From positions 1,446,001 through 1,510,000 of the forward strand of contig OX393551.1 of NCBI GenBank assembly GCA_947650365.1: a DNA stretch of 64,000 nt, written 5' to 3'. Position 1 is the stretch's first letter. Each line of letters starts with the position of its first letter. The position numbers and the translations under genes are program-made. Of the stretch, positions 1 to 11,655 are shown one piece after another. Under the pieces are notes generated by a model, which saw only the letters and a program-made list of their open reading frames with translations, made no database searches and had not been told where the DNA came from. The DNA is from Chamaelirium japonicum (Eukaryota; Streptophyta; Magnoliopsida; Liliales; Melanthiaceae).

Positions 1-1157
1 CCATTCTAATTCTTTCGCACGAATGTATCCATTCTTATTCATTCGTACGATCCATTCTAATTCATTCGTACGATCCATTCTAATTCATTCGTACGATCTA
101 TATTCTAATTCATTCGCACGATCCATTCTAATTCATTCGTACGATCCATTCTAATTCATTCACATGATCCATTCTAATTCCTTCGTACGATCCATTTTAA
201 TTCATTCGCACAATCTATTCTAATTCATTCGTACAATCTATTCTAATTCATTCGTACGATCAATTCTAATTCATTAGCATGATCCATTCTAATTCATTCG
301 TACGATCTATTCTAATTCATTCGTACGATCTATTCTATTTCATTCATACGATCCATTCTAATTCATTAATACGATCCATTCTAATTCATTCGCACGATCC
401 ATTCTAATTCATTCACATTCATACAATCCATTCTACTTCATTCGCACGATCCATTCGCATTCACTCAAACGATCCATTCTAATTCATTCATACGATCCAT
501 TCTAATTCATTTGCACGAATGTATCCATTCTAATTCATTCGTACGATCCATTCTAATTCATTTGTACGAATGTATCCACTCTAATTCAATCATACGATCC
601 ATTCTAATTCATTTGTACGAATGTATCCACTCTAATTCATTTGTACGAATGAATTAGAATGGATCGTATGAGTGTGAATGAATTAGAATGGATCGTGCGA
701 ATGAATTAGAATGGATCGTATTAATGAATTAGAATGGATCGTATGAATGAAATAGAATAGATCGTACGAATGAATTAGAATAGATCGTACGAATGAATTA
801 GAATGGATCATGCTAATGAATTAGAATTGATCGTACGAATGAATTAGAATAGATTGTGCGAATGAATTAGAATGGATCGTACGAATGAATTGGAATGGAT
901 ACATTCGTGCGAATGAATTAGAATGGATCGTATGAATGAATTAGAGTGGATACATTCGTACAAATGAATTAGAATGGATCGTACGAATGAATTAGAATGG
1001 ATACATTCGTGCGAATGAATTAGAATGGATCATATGAATGAATTAGAATGGATCGTTTGAGTGAATGCGAATGGATCGTGCGAATGAATTAGAATGGATT
1101 GTACGAATGAATTAGAATGGATCGTACGAATGAATTAGAATGGATACATTCGTGCGA
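1..1157. repeat. Satellite, inverted-repeat pair (- then +)
   Basis: Monomers run '-' from 1 to 644 and '+' from 645 to about 1157. The switch at 644/645 lies in GTAC, inside a near-perfect palindrome of about 38 bp (AATTCATTTGTAC / GTACGAATGAATT, two mismatches per arm). The reverse complement of 655-905 reproduces the variant monomer order of about 150-420, including the rare CATTAGCATG, CTATTTCATTC, CATTAATACG and CACATTCATAC forms. The reverse complement of about 905-1100 resembles 430-650. The two halves are therefore copies of one higher-order segment in opposite orientation. The right end is a GCGAATCC junction at 1154. Confidence 0.85.
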
Positions 1158-1865
1158 ATCCATTCTATTTCATTCGTACGATCCATTCTAATTTATTCGC
1201 ACGATCCATTCTAATTCATTCATACGATCCATTCTAATTCATTCGTACGATCCATTCTAATTCATTCGTACGATCCATTTTAATTCATTCGCACAATCTA
1301 TTCTAATTCATTCGTACGATCCATTCTAATTCATTCGCACGATCCATTCTAATTCATTCATACGATCCATTCTATTTCATTCGTACGATCCATTCTTACT
1401 CATTCGTACGATCCATTCTAATTCATTTGCACGAAGGTATCCATTCTAATTCATTCGTACTATCCATTCTAATTCCTTCGTACGATCCATTCTAATTCCT
1501 TCGTACGATCCACTCTAATTCATTCGTACGATCCATTCTAATTCCTTCGTATGATCCATTCTAATTCATTCGTACGGTATGATTCATTCTAATTCATTCG
1601 TACGATTCATTCTAATTCAATCCATTCTAATTCATTCGTACGATCCATTCTAATTCATTCGCACGATCCATTCTAATTCATTCATACGATCTATTCTAAT
1701 TCATTCGCACGAATGTATCCATTCTAATTCATTCACACGATCCATTCTAATTCATTCATACAATTCATTCTAATTCTTTTGCACGAATGTATCCATTCTA
1801 ATTCATTCGTATGATCTATTCTAATTCATTCGCATGATCCATTATAATTCATTCATACGATCCAC
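1158..1865 (-). repeat. Satellite block, minus orientation
   Basis: This is uninterrupted '-' orientation. It begins with CATTCTATTTC after the recurrent junction at 1154 and ends at the switch GATCCACGAATG near 1865. It contains a GTACGGTATGATTC variant near 1573, the reverse complement of the second type of 28-bp monomer. No other feature is seen. Confidence 0.85.
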
Positions 1866-3652
1866 GAATGAAATAGAATAGATTAGAATGGATTAGAATA
1901 GATTGTGCGGATTAATTAGATTGGATCGTACGAATGAAATAGAATAAATCATACCGTACGAATGAATTAGAATGGATCATACGAAAGAATTAGAATGGAT
2001 CGTATGAATGAATTAGAATGGATCGTACGAATGAAATAGAATGGATTGTACGAATGAGATAGAATGGATCGTACAAATTAATTAGAATGGATACATTCAT
2101 GCGAATGAATTAGAATGGATCATACGAATGAATTAAAATGGATTCATTCGTGCGAATGAATTAGAATGGATCGTACGAATGAGTAAGAATGGATCGTACG
2201 AATGAATTAGAATGGATTGAATTAGAATGAATCGTACGAATGAATTAGAATGGATCGTACGAATGAATTAGAATGGATCGTACGAATGAATTAGAATGGA
2301 TTGAATTAGAATGAATCGTACGAATGAATTAGAATGAATCATACCGTACGAATGAATTAGAATGGTTAGAATGGAAAGATTCGTGCGAATGAATTTGAAT
2401 GGATCGTACGAAGGAATTAGAATGGATCGTACGAAGGAATTAGAATAGATCATACGAAGAAATTAGAATGGATCGTACGAATGAATTAGAATGGATCGTA
2501 TGAATGAATTAGAATGGATCGTGCGAATGAATTAAAATGGATCGTATGAATGAAATAGAATGGATCGTATGAATTAGAATGGATCGTACGAATGAAATAG
2601 AATGGATCGTACGAATGAATTAGAATAGATTGTGCGAATGGATTAGAATGGATCATACGATTGAGTAAGAATGGATTGTACGAATGAAATAGAATAGATC
2701 GTACGAATGAATTAGAATGGATCATGCTAATGAATTAGAATTGATCGTACGAATGAATTAGAATAGATTGTGCAAATGAATTAGAATGGATCGTACGAAT
2801 GAATTGGAATGGATACATTCGTGCGAATGAATTAGAATGGATCGTATGAATGAATTAGAGTGGATACATTCGTACAAATGAATTAGAATGGATCGTACGA
2901 AGGAATTAGAATGGATCGTACGAAGGAATTAGAATGGATAGTACGAAGGAATTAGAATGGATACCTTCGTGCAAATGAATTAGAATGGATCGTACGAATG
3001 AGTAAGAATGGATCGTACGAATGAATTAGAATGGATCGTACGAATGAATTAGAATAGATTGTGCGAATGAATTAGAATGGATCGTACGAATGAATTAGAA
3101 TGGATCGTACGAATGAATTAGAATGGATCGTACGAATGAATTAGAATGGATCGTACGAATGAATTAGATTGGTTCGTATTAATGAATTAGAATGGATCGT
3201 ATGAATGAATTAGAATAGATCGTACGAATGAATTAGAATGGATACGAATGGATCGTACGAATTAGTAAGAATGGATCGTACGAATGAAATAGAATGGATT
3301 GTATGAATGAATTAGAATGGATCGTACGAATGAAATAGAATAGATCGTACGAATGAATTAGAATGGATCATGCTAATGAATTAGAATGGATCGTTCGAAT
3401 GAATTAGAATAGATTGTGCGAATGAATTAGAATGGATCGTACGAATGAATTAGAAAGGATAGATTGTGCGAATGAATTAGAATGGATCGTACGAATGAAT
3501 TGGAATGGATACATTCGTGCGAATGAATTAGAATGGATCGTACGAATGAATTAGAATGGATCGTACGAATGAATTAGAATGGATCGTATGAATAAATTAG
3601 AATGGATCGTGAGAATGAATTAGAATGGATCGTACGAATGAAATAGAATGGA
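1866..3652 (+). repeat. Satellite block, plus orientation, with recurrent segment
   Basis: This is a plus-orientation block. It carries two 15-bp short monomers (GGATTGAATTAGAATG) near 2214 and 2301 and second-type 28-bp monomers (CATACCGTACG) near 1951 and 2340. The stretch at about 2450-2850, marked by GATCATACGAAGAAATTAG, recurs near 10.04, 14.86, 41.49 and 45.98 kb. Three of these copies (2486-2725, 10073-10312, 46014-46253) share the same open frame on the opposite strand and others do not, as expected for non-coding repeats. The block ends at the GGATTCGC junction at 3650. Confidence 0.85.
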
Positions 3653-4531
3653 TTCGCACGAATGTATCCATTCTAATTCATTCGAATGATCCATTCTAAT
3701 TCATTCGTACAATCCATTCTAATTCATTCGCACGATCCATTCGCATTCACTCAAACGATCCATTCTAATTCATTCATATGATCCATTCTAATTCATTCGC
3801 AGAATGTATCCATTCTAATTCATTCGTACGATCCATTCTAATTCATTCGCACGAATGTATCCATTCCAATTCATTCGTACGATCCATTCTAATTCATTCG
3901 CACAATCTATTCTAATTCATTCATACGGTCCATCCTAATTCATTCGCACGAATGTATCCATTCTAATTCATTCGTACAATCCATTCTATTTCATTCGTAC
4001 GATCCATTCTTACTCATTCGTACGATCCATTCGTATCCATTCTAATTCATTCGTACGATCTATTCTAATTCCTTCGTACGATCCATTCTAATTCCTTCGT
4101 ATGATCCATTCTAATTCAATCCATTCTAATTCATTCGTACGATCCATTCTAATTCATTCGTATGATCTATTCTAATTCATTCGCATGATCCATTCTAATT
4201 CCTTCGTACGATCCATTTTAATTCATTCGCACGATCCATTCTAATTCATTCATACGATCCATTCTAATTCATTCGTACGATCCATTCTAATTTCTTCGTA
4301 TGATCTATTCTAATTCCTTCGTACGATCCATTCTAATTCATTCATACGATCTATTCTAATTCTTTCGCACGAATGTATCCATTCTAATTCATTCGTACGA
4401 TCCATTCTAATTTTTTCGTACGATCCATATTCTAATTCATTCGTACGATCCATTCTAATTTATTCGTACAATCCATTCTAATTCATTCGCACGAATGTAT
4501 CCATTCTAATTCATTCGTACGATCCATTCTA
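3653..4531 (-). repeat. Satellite block, minus orientation
   Basis: This block starts at the GGATTCGC junction (3650-3657). The module CCATTCGCATTCACTCAAACG-like (near 3738-3760) accompanies that junction in many copies. The block ends with the switch CCATTCTACAAATTAGAATG near 4531. Confidence 0.83.
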
Positions 4532-5401
4532 CAAATTAGAATGGATCGTATGAATGAATTAGAATGGATCGTGCGAATAAATTAGAATGGATCGTATGAA
4601 TGAATTAGAATAGATTGTGCGAATGAATTAGAATGGATCGTACGAATGAATTAGAATGGATACATTCGTGCGAATGAATTAGAATGGATCATACGAATGA
4701 ATTAGAATGGATCATATGAATGAATTAGAATGGATACATTCATGTGAATGAATTAGAATGGATCATACGAATGAATTAGAATGGATTCATTCGTGCGAAT
4801 GAATTAGAATGGATCGTACGAATGAGTAAGAATGGATCGTACGAATGAATTAGAATGGATTGAATTAGAATGAATCGTACGAATGAATTAGAATGGATCG
4901 TACGAATGAATTAGAATGGATCGTACGAATGAAATAGAATGGATCGTATGAATGAATTAGAATGGATCGTGCGAATGAATTAGAATGGATCGTACGAATG
5001 AATTAGAATAGATTGTGCGAATGAATTAGAATGGATCGTGCTTATGAATTAGAATGGATCGTGCGAATAAATTAGAATGGATCGTATGAATGAATTAGAA
5101 TAGATTGTGCGAATGAATTAGAATGGATCGTACGAATGAATTAGAATGGATACATTCGTGCGAATGAATTAGAATGGATCGTATGAATGAATTAGAATCG
5201 ATCGTACGAATGAATTAGAATGGATCATGCGAATGAATTAGAATGGATCGTGCGAATGAATTAGAATGGATCGTACGAATGAAATAGAATGGATCGTACA
5301 AAGGAATTAGAATGGATAGTACGAATGAATTAGAATGGATACCTTCGTGCAAATGAATTAGAATGGATCGTACGAATGAGTAAGAATGGATCGTACGAAT
5401 G
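4532..5401 (+). repeat. Satellite block, plus orientation
   Basis: This is a plus-orientation block with several 28-bp monomers (ACATTCGTGCGAAT) and a short 15-bp monomer near 4858. The opposite strand is open for 63 codons at 5215-5406, a pure translation of the repeat. The block ends abruptly in CGTACGAATGTCCATTC near 5402. Confidence 0.83.
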
Positions 5402-6313
5402 TCCATTCTAATTCATTCGTACTATCCATTCTAATTCCTTCGTACGATCCATTCTAATTCCTTCGTACGATCCATTCTAATTCATTTGTACGATCCATTC
5501 TAATTCATTCCTACGATCCATTCTATTTCATTGGTATGATCGATTCTAATTCATTCATACGATCCATTCTAATTCATTCGCATGATTCATTCTAATTCAT
5601 TCGTACGATCGATTCTAATTCATTCATACGATCCATTCTAACTCATTCGCACGAATGTATCCATTCTTATTCATTCGTACGATCCATTCTAATTCATTCG
5701 CACAATCTATTCTAATTCATTCATACGATCCATTCTAATTTATTCGCACGATCCATTCTAATTCATTCATACGATCCATTCTAATTCATTCATATGATCC
5801 ATTCTAATTCATTCGCACGATCCATTCTTACTCATTCGTACGATCCATTCTAATTCATTCGCACGATCCATTCTAATTCATTAATATGATCCTTTCTAAT
5901 TCATTCGCACAATCCATTCTAATTCATTCACACTCATACGATCTATTCTAATTCATTCGCATGAATGTATCCTTTCTAATTCATTCGTACGATCCATTCT
6001 AATTCATTCGCACAATCTATTCTAATTCATTCGAACGATCCATTCTAATTCATTCGTACGATCCATTCTAATTCATTCGTACGATCCATTCTAATTCATT
6101 CGCGCGATCCATTCTAATTCATTCGCACGATCCATTCTAATTCATTAGCACGATCCATTCTAATTCATTCGTACGATCCATTCTAGTTCATTTATACGAT
6201 CCAATCTAATTCATTCATACGATCCATTCTAATTCTTTCGCACGAATGTATCCATTCTAATTCATTCGTACGATCCATTCTAATTCATTAGCACGAAAAA
6301 ACACGATCCACTC
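5402..6313 (-). repeat. Satellite block, minus orientation, odd right end
   Basis: This is a minus-orientation block. Its last about 30 bp depart from the monomer: GCACGAAAAAACACGATCC (from about 6291) followed by CTCACATACGAATAAATTAG. The run of six A (6296-6301) stands out in the satellite and may mark a repaired rearrangement junction. Confidence 0.8.
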
Positions 6314-6914
6314 ACATACGAATAAATTAGAATGAATTAGAATGGATTGTGTGAATGAATTAGAATGGATCGTATGAATGAATTAGAATGGATCGTGCGA
6401 ATGAATTAGAATATGGATCGTACGAAGGAATTAGAATGGATCGTACGAATGAATTCGAATGTATCCTTTCTAATTCATTCGTACGATCCATTCTAATTCC
6501 TTCGTACGATCCATTCTAATTCATTCGTACGATCCATTTTAATTCATTCGCATGATCCATTCTAATTCATTCGTACGATCCATTCTATTTCATTCCTACG
6601 ATCCATTCTAATTCATTCATACGATCTATTCTAATTCTTTCGCACGAATGTATCCATTCTAATTCATTCGTACGATCCATTCTAATTCATTCGCACGATC
6701 CATTCTAATTCATTCATACAATCCATTCTAATTTTTTTGCACGAATGTATCCATTCAAATTCATTCGTTCGATCCATTCTAATTGATTCATACGATCCAT
6801 TCTAATTCATTCGCACGATCCACTCTAATTCATGCATACGGTCCAATCTAATTCATTCATACGATCCATTCTAATTTATTCGCACGAATGTATCCATTCT
6901 AATTCATTCGTACA
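6314..6914. repeat. Satellite, short plus then minus block
   Basis: Orientation is '+' from 6314 to about 6453 and '-' from about 6454 to 6914. The first switch is the GAATTC-type junction (GAATTC at 6451-6456, followed by GAATGTATCCTTTC). The right end is the palindrome TACATGTA at 6911-6918, where orientation returns to '+'. The GAATTC and TACATGTA junctions both recur elsewhere in the window. Confidence 0.83.
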
Positions 6915-8484
6915 TGTATGAATGAATTAGAATGGATTGTACGAATGAATTAGATTGGATCGTGCGAATGAATTAGAATGGGTCGTACGAATGAATTAGA
7001 ATGGATCGAACGAATGAATTAGAATGGATACATTCGTGCAAAAGAATTAGAATGGATTGTATGAATGAATTAGAATGGATCGTGCGAATGAATTAGAATG
7101 GATCGTACGAATGAATTAGAATGGATACATTTGTGCGAAAGAATTAGAATAGATCGTATGAATGAATTAGAATGGATCGTGCGAATGAATTAGAATGGAT
7201 CGTACGAATGAAATAGAATGGATTGTACGAATGAGATAGAATGGATCGTACGAATGAATTAGAATGGATACATTCATGCGAATGAATTAGAATGGATCAT
7301 ACGAATGAATTAGAATGGATTCATTCGTGCGAATGAATTAGAATGGATCGTACGAATGAGTAAGAATGGATCGTACGAATGAATTAGAATGGATTGAATT
7401 AGAATGAATAGTACGAATGAATTAGAATGGATCGTACGAATGAATTAGAATGGATCGTACGAATGAATTAGAATGGATCGTGCGAATGAATTAGAATGGA
7501 TCGTTCGAATGAATTAGAATGGATCATATGAATGAATTAGAATTAGAATGGATCGTACGAATGAGTAAGAATGGATCATACGAATGAAATAGAATGGATC
7601 GTACGTATCAATTAGAATGGATACATTCATGGGAATGAATTAGAATGGATCGTACGAAGGAATTAGAATGGATCGTACGAAGGAATTAGAATGGATCGTA
7701 CGAATGAATTAGAATGGATACATTCGTACGAATGAAATAGAATGGATTGTACGAATGAGATAGAATGGATCGTACGAATGAATTAGAATGGATACATTCA
7801 TGCGAATGAATTAGAATGGATCATAGGAATGAATTAGAATGGATTCATTCGTGCGAATGAATTAGAATGGATCGTACGAATGAGTAAGAATGGATCGTAC
7901 GAATGAATTAGAATGGATTGAATTAGAATGAATCGTACGAATGAATTAGAATGGATCGTACGAATGAATTATAATGGATCGTACGAATGAATTAGAATAG
8001 ATCGTGCGAATGAATTAGAATGGATCGTGCGAATGAATTAGAATGGATCATATGAATGAATTAGAATTAGAATGGATCGTACGAATGAGTAAGAATGGAT
8101 CATACGAATGAAATAGAATGGATCGTACGTATCAATTAGAATGGATACATTCATGGGAATGAATTAGAATAGATCGTACGAAGGAATTAGAATGGATCGT
8201 ACGAAGGAATTAGAATGGATCGTACGAATGAATTAGAATGGATACATTCGTACGAACGAAATAGAATGGATTGAACGAATGAGATAGAATGGATCGTACG
8301 AATGAATTAGAATGGATACATTCATGCGAATGAATTAGAATGGATCATACGAATGAATTAGAATGGATCGTACGAATGAGTAAGAATGGATCGTACGAAT
8401 GAATTAGAATGGATTGAATAAGAATGAATCGTACGAATGAATTAGAATGGATCGTACGAAGGAATTAGAATGGATCGTATGAAG
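6915..8484 (+). repeat. Satellite block, plus orientation, containing 524-bp tandem
   Basis: This block is entirely plus orientation until the switch GAAGGTATCCATTC near 8485. Its second half is a second-level tandem repeat described separately. It contains an 8-bp partial monomer (GAATTAGAATTAGAATGG, near 7530 and 8055) and 15-bp short monomers near 7391, 7917 and 8411. Confidence 0.85.
7233..8420 (+). repeat. 524-bp second-level tandem repeat
   Basis: The rare monomer GAATGAGATAGAATGG occurs at 7233, 7757 and 8281 (counting from GAGATAG), exactly 524 bp apart each time. The following order of variants is the same in each copy: CATTCATGCG, TCATACG or TCATAGG, ATTCATTCGTGCG, GAGTAAG, GATTGAATTAG, ATAATGG and so on. 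About 2.3 copies are present, and the third diverges near 8420. A further related copy starts near 10861. Because 524 is not a multiple of 23, the unit is a mix of 23-, 28-, 15- and shorter monomers, and it must have been amplified as a block. Confidence 0.85.
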
Positions 8485-11400
8485 GTATCCATTCTAATTC
8501 ATTCGTACGATCCATTCTAATTCATTTGCACAATCTATTCTAATTTATTACGAATGAGTAAGAATGGATTGTACGAATGAATTAGAATGGATACATTCGT
8601 GCGAATGAATTAGAATGGATCGTACGAATGAAATAGAATGGATCATACGAATGAATTAGAATGGATCGTGCGAATAAATTAGAATGGATCATACGAAGGA
8701 ATTAGAATGGATCGTACGAATGAATTAGAATGGGTCGTACGAATGAATTAGAATGGATCATACGAATGAATTAGAATGGATACATTCGTGCGAATGAATT
8801 AGAATGTATCATACGAATGAATTAGAATGGATTCATTCGTGCGAATGAATTAGAATGGATCGTACGAATGAGTAAGAATGGATCGTACGAATAAATTAGA
8901 ATGGATTGAATTAGAATGAATCGTACGAATGAATTAGAATGGATCATACGAAGGAATTAGAATGGATCGTACGAATGAATTAGAATGGATCGTACAAATG
9001 AATTAGAATGGATCGTACGAATGAATTAGAATGGATCGTGCGAATGAATTAGAATGGATCGTGCGAATGAATTAGAATGGATCGTACGAATGAATTACAA
9101 TGGATCGTATGAATGAAATAGAATGGATCCTACGAATGAATTAGAATGGATTGTACGAATGAATTAGAATGGATCGTACGAAGGAATTAGAATGGATCGT
9201 ACGAAGGAATTAGAATGGATACCTTCGTGCAAATGAATTAGGAAGGATCGTACGAATGAGTAAGAATGGATCGTACGAATGAAATAGAATGGATCGTATG
9301 AATGAATTAGAATGGATCATGAGAATGAATTAGAATGGATCGTACGAATGAATTAGAATGGATACATTCGTGCGAATGAATTAGAATGGATCGTATGAAT
9401 GAATTAGAATCGATCGTACGAATGAATTAGAATGGATCATGCGAATGAATTAGAATGGATCGTGCGAATGAATTAGAATTGATCGTACGAATGAAATAGA
9501 ATGGATTGTACGAATGAATTATAATGGATTGAATTAAAATGGATCGTACGATAAGAATGGATCGTATGAATGAAATAGAATAGATCGTACGGATAAATGA
9601 ATTTGGATCGTGCTAATGAATTAGAATGGATCGTACGAATGAATTAGAATAGATCGTACTAATGAATTAGAATAGATTGTGCGAATGAATTAGAATGGAT
9701 CGTACGAATGAATTAGAAAGGATATATTCGTGCGAATGAATTAGAATAGATCGTATGAATGAATTAGATTGGATCGTATTAATGAATTAGAATGGATCGT
9801 GCGAATGAATTAGAATGGATCGTACGAATGAATTAGAAAGGATATATTCGTGCGAATGAATTATAATAGATCGTATGAATGAATTAGATTGGATCGTATT
9901 AATGAATTAGAATGGATCATGTGAATGAATTAGAATGGATCGTACGAATGAATTAGAATGGATAGATTCGTGCGAATGAATTTGAATGGATCGTACGAAG
10001 GAATTAAAATGGATCGTACGAAGGAATTAGAATAGATCATACGAAGAAATTAGAATGGATCGTACGAATGAATTAGAATGGATCGTATGAATGAATTAGA
10101 ATGGATCGTGCGAATGAATTAAAATGGATCGTATGAATGAAATAGAATGGATCGTATGAATTAGAATGGATCGTACGAATGAAATAGAATGGATCGTACG
10201 AATGAATTAGAATAGATTGTGCGAATGGATTAGAATGGATCATACGATTGAGTAAGAATGAATTGTACGAATGAAATAGAATAGATCGTACGAATGAATT
10301 AGAATGGATCATGCTAATGAATTAGAATTGATCATACGAATGAATTAGAATAGATTGTGCGAATGAATTAGAATGGATCGTACGAATGAATTGGAATGGA
10401 TACATTCGTGCGAATGAATTAGAATGGATCGTATGAATGAATTAGAATGGATCGTACGAATGAATTAGAATGGATCGTACGAATGAATTAGAATGGATTG
10501 AATTAGAATGAATCGTACCAATGAATTAGAATGGATCGTACGAATGAATTATAATGCAACGTACGAATGAATTAGAATAGATCGTGCGAATGAATTAGAA
10601 TGGATCGTGCGAATGAATTAGAATGGATCATATGAATGAATTAGAATTAGAATGGATCGTACGAATGAGTAAGAATGGATCATACGAATGAAATAGAATG
10701 GATCGTACGTATCAATTAGAATGGATACATTCATGGGAATGAATTAGAATAGATCGTACGAAGGAATTAGAATGGATCGTACGAAGGAATTAGAATGGAT
10801 CGTACGAATGAATTAGAATGGATACATTCGTACGAACGAAATAGAATGGATTGTACGAATGAGATAGAATGGATCGTACGAATGAATTAGAATGGATACA
10901 TTCATGCGAATGAATTAGAATGGATCATACGAATGAATTAGAATGGATCGTACGAATGAGTAAGAATGGATCGTACGAATGAATTAGAATGGATTGAATT
11001 AGAATGAATCGTACGAATGAATTAGAATGGATCGTACGAATGAATTAGAATGGATCGTACGAATGAATTAGAATGGATTGAATTAGAATGGATCGTACGA
11101 TAAAAATGGATCGTACGAATGAAATAGAATAGATCGTACGGATAAATGAATTTGGATCGTGCTAATGAATTAGAATGGATCGTACAAATGAATAAGAATG
11201 GATCGTACTAATGAATTAGAATAGATTGTGCGAATGAATTAGAATGGATCGTACGAATAAATTAGAAAGGATATATTCGTGCGAATGAATTAGAAAAGAT
11301 CGTATGAATGAATTAGATTGGATCGTATTAATGAATTAGAATGGATCGTGCGAATGAATTAGAATGGATCGTATGAATGAAATAGAATGGATTGTACGAA

Positions 11401-11655
11401 TGAGATAGAATGGATCGTACGAATGAATTAGAATGGATACATTCATGCGAATGAATTAGAATGGATCATACGAATGAATTAGAATGGATTCATTCGTGCG
11501 AATGAATTAGAATGGATCGTACGAATGAGTAAGAATGGATCGTACGAATGAATTAGAATGGATTGAATTAGAATGAATCGTACGAATGAATTAGAATGGA
11601 TCGTACGAATGAATTAGAATGGATCGTACGAATGAATTAGAAAGGATACATTCGA
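8485..11655 (+). repeat. Satellite block, plus orientation, segment A of a 4815-bp offset duplication
   Basis: After a 65-bp minus insert (8485-8549) the array is plus for about 3.1 kb, the longest single-orientation run in the window. From about 8486 to 10440 it is colinear with about 13300-15255 at a constant offset of 4815 bp, checked at CGAATGAGTAAG (8551/13366) and CATGCTAATG (10310/15125). From about 10480 to 11090 it resembles 7.9-8.5 kb. It ends at the GAATTC junction (11654-11659). Confidence 0.85.

Noticed and set aside
2486-2725. 79-codon open frame on the minus strand, nearly identical at 10073-10312 and 46014-46253
   Set aside because: It translates the satellite itself (IHSNSFVRSIL-like repeats). 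Three 23-bp monomers make 69 bp, so the peptide repeats every 23 residues. Other copies of the same segment (14.9, 41.5 kb) do not keep the frame, and there is no promoter or codon constraint.
5215-5406. Minus-strand open frames at 2268-2453, 5215-5406 and 50634-50855
   Set aside because: They are also pure satellite translation, opened by chance where stop-containing variants are absent.
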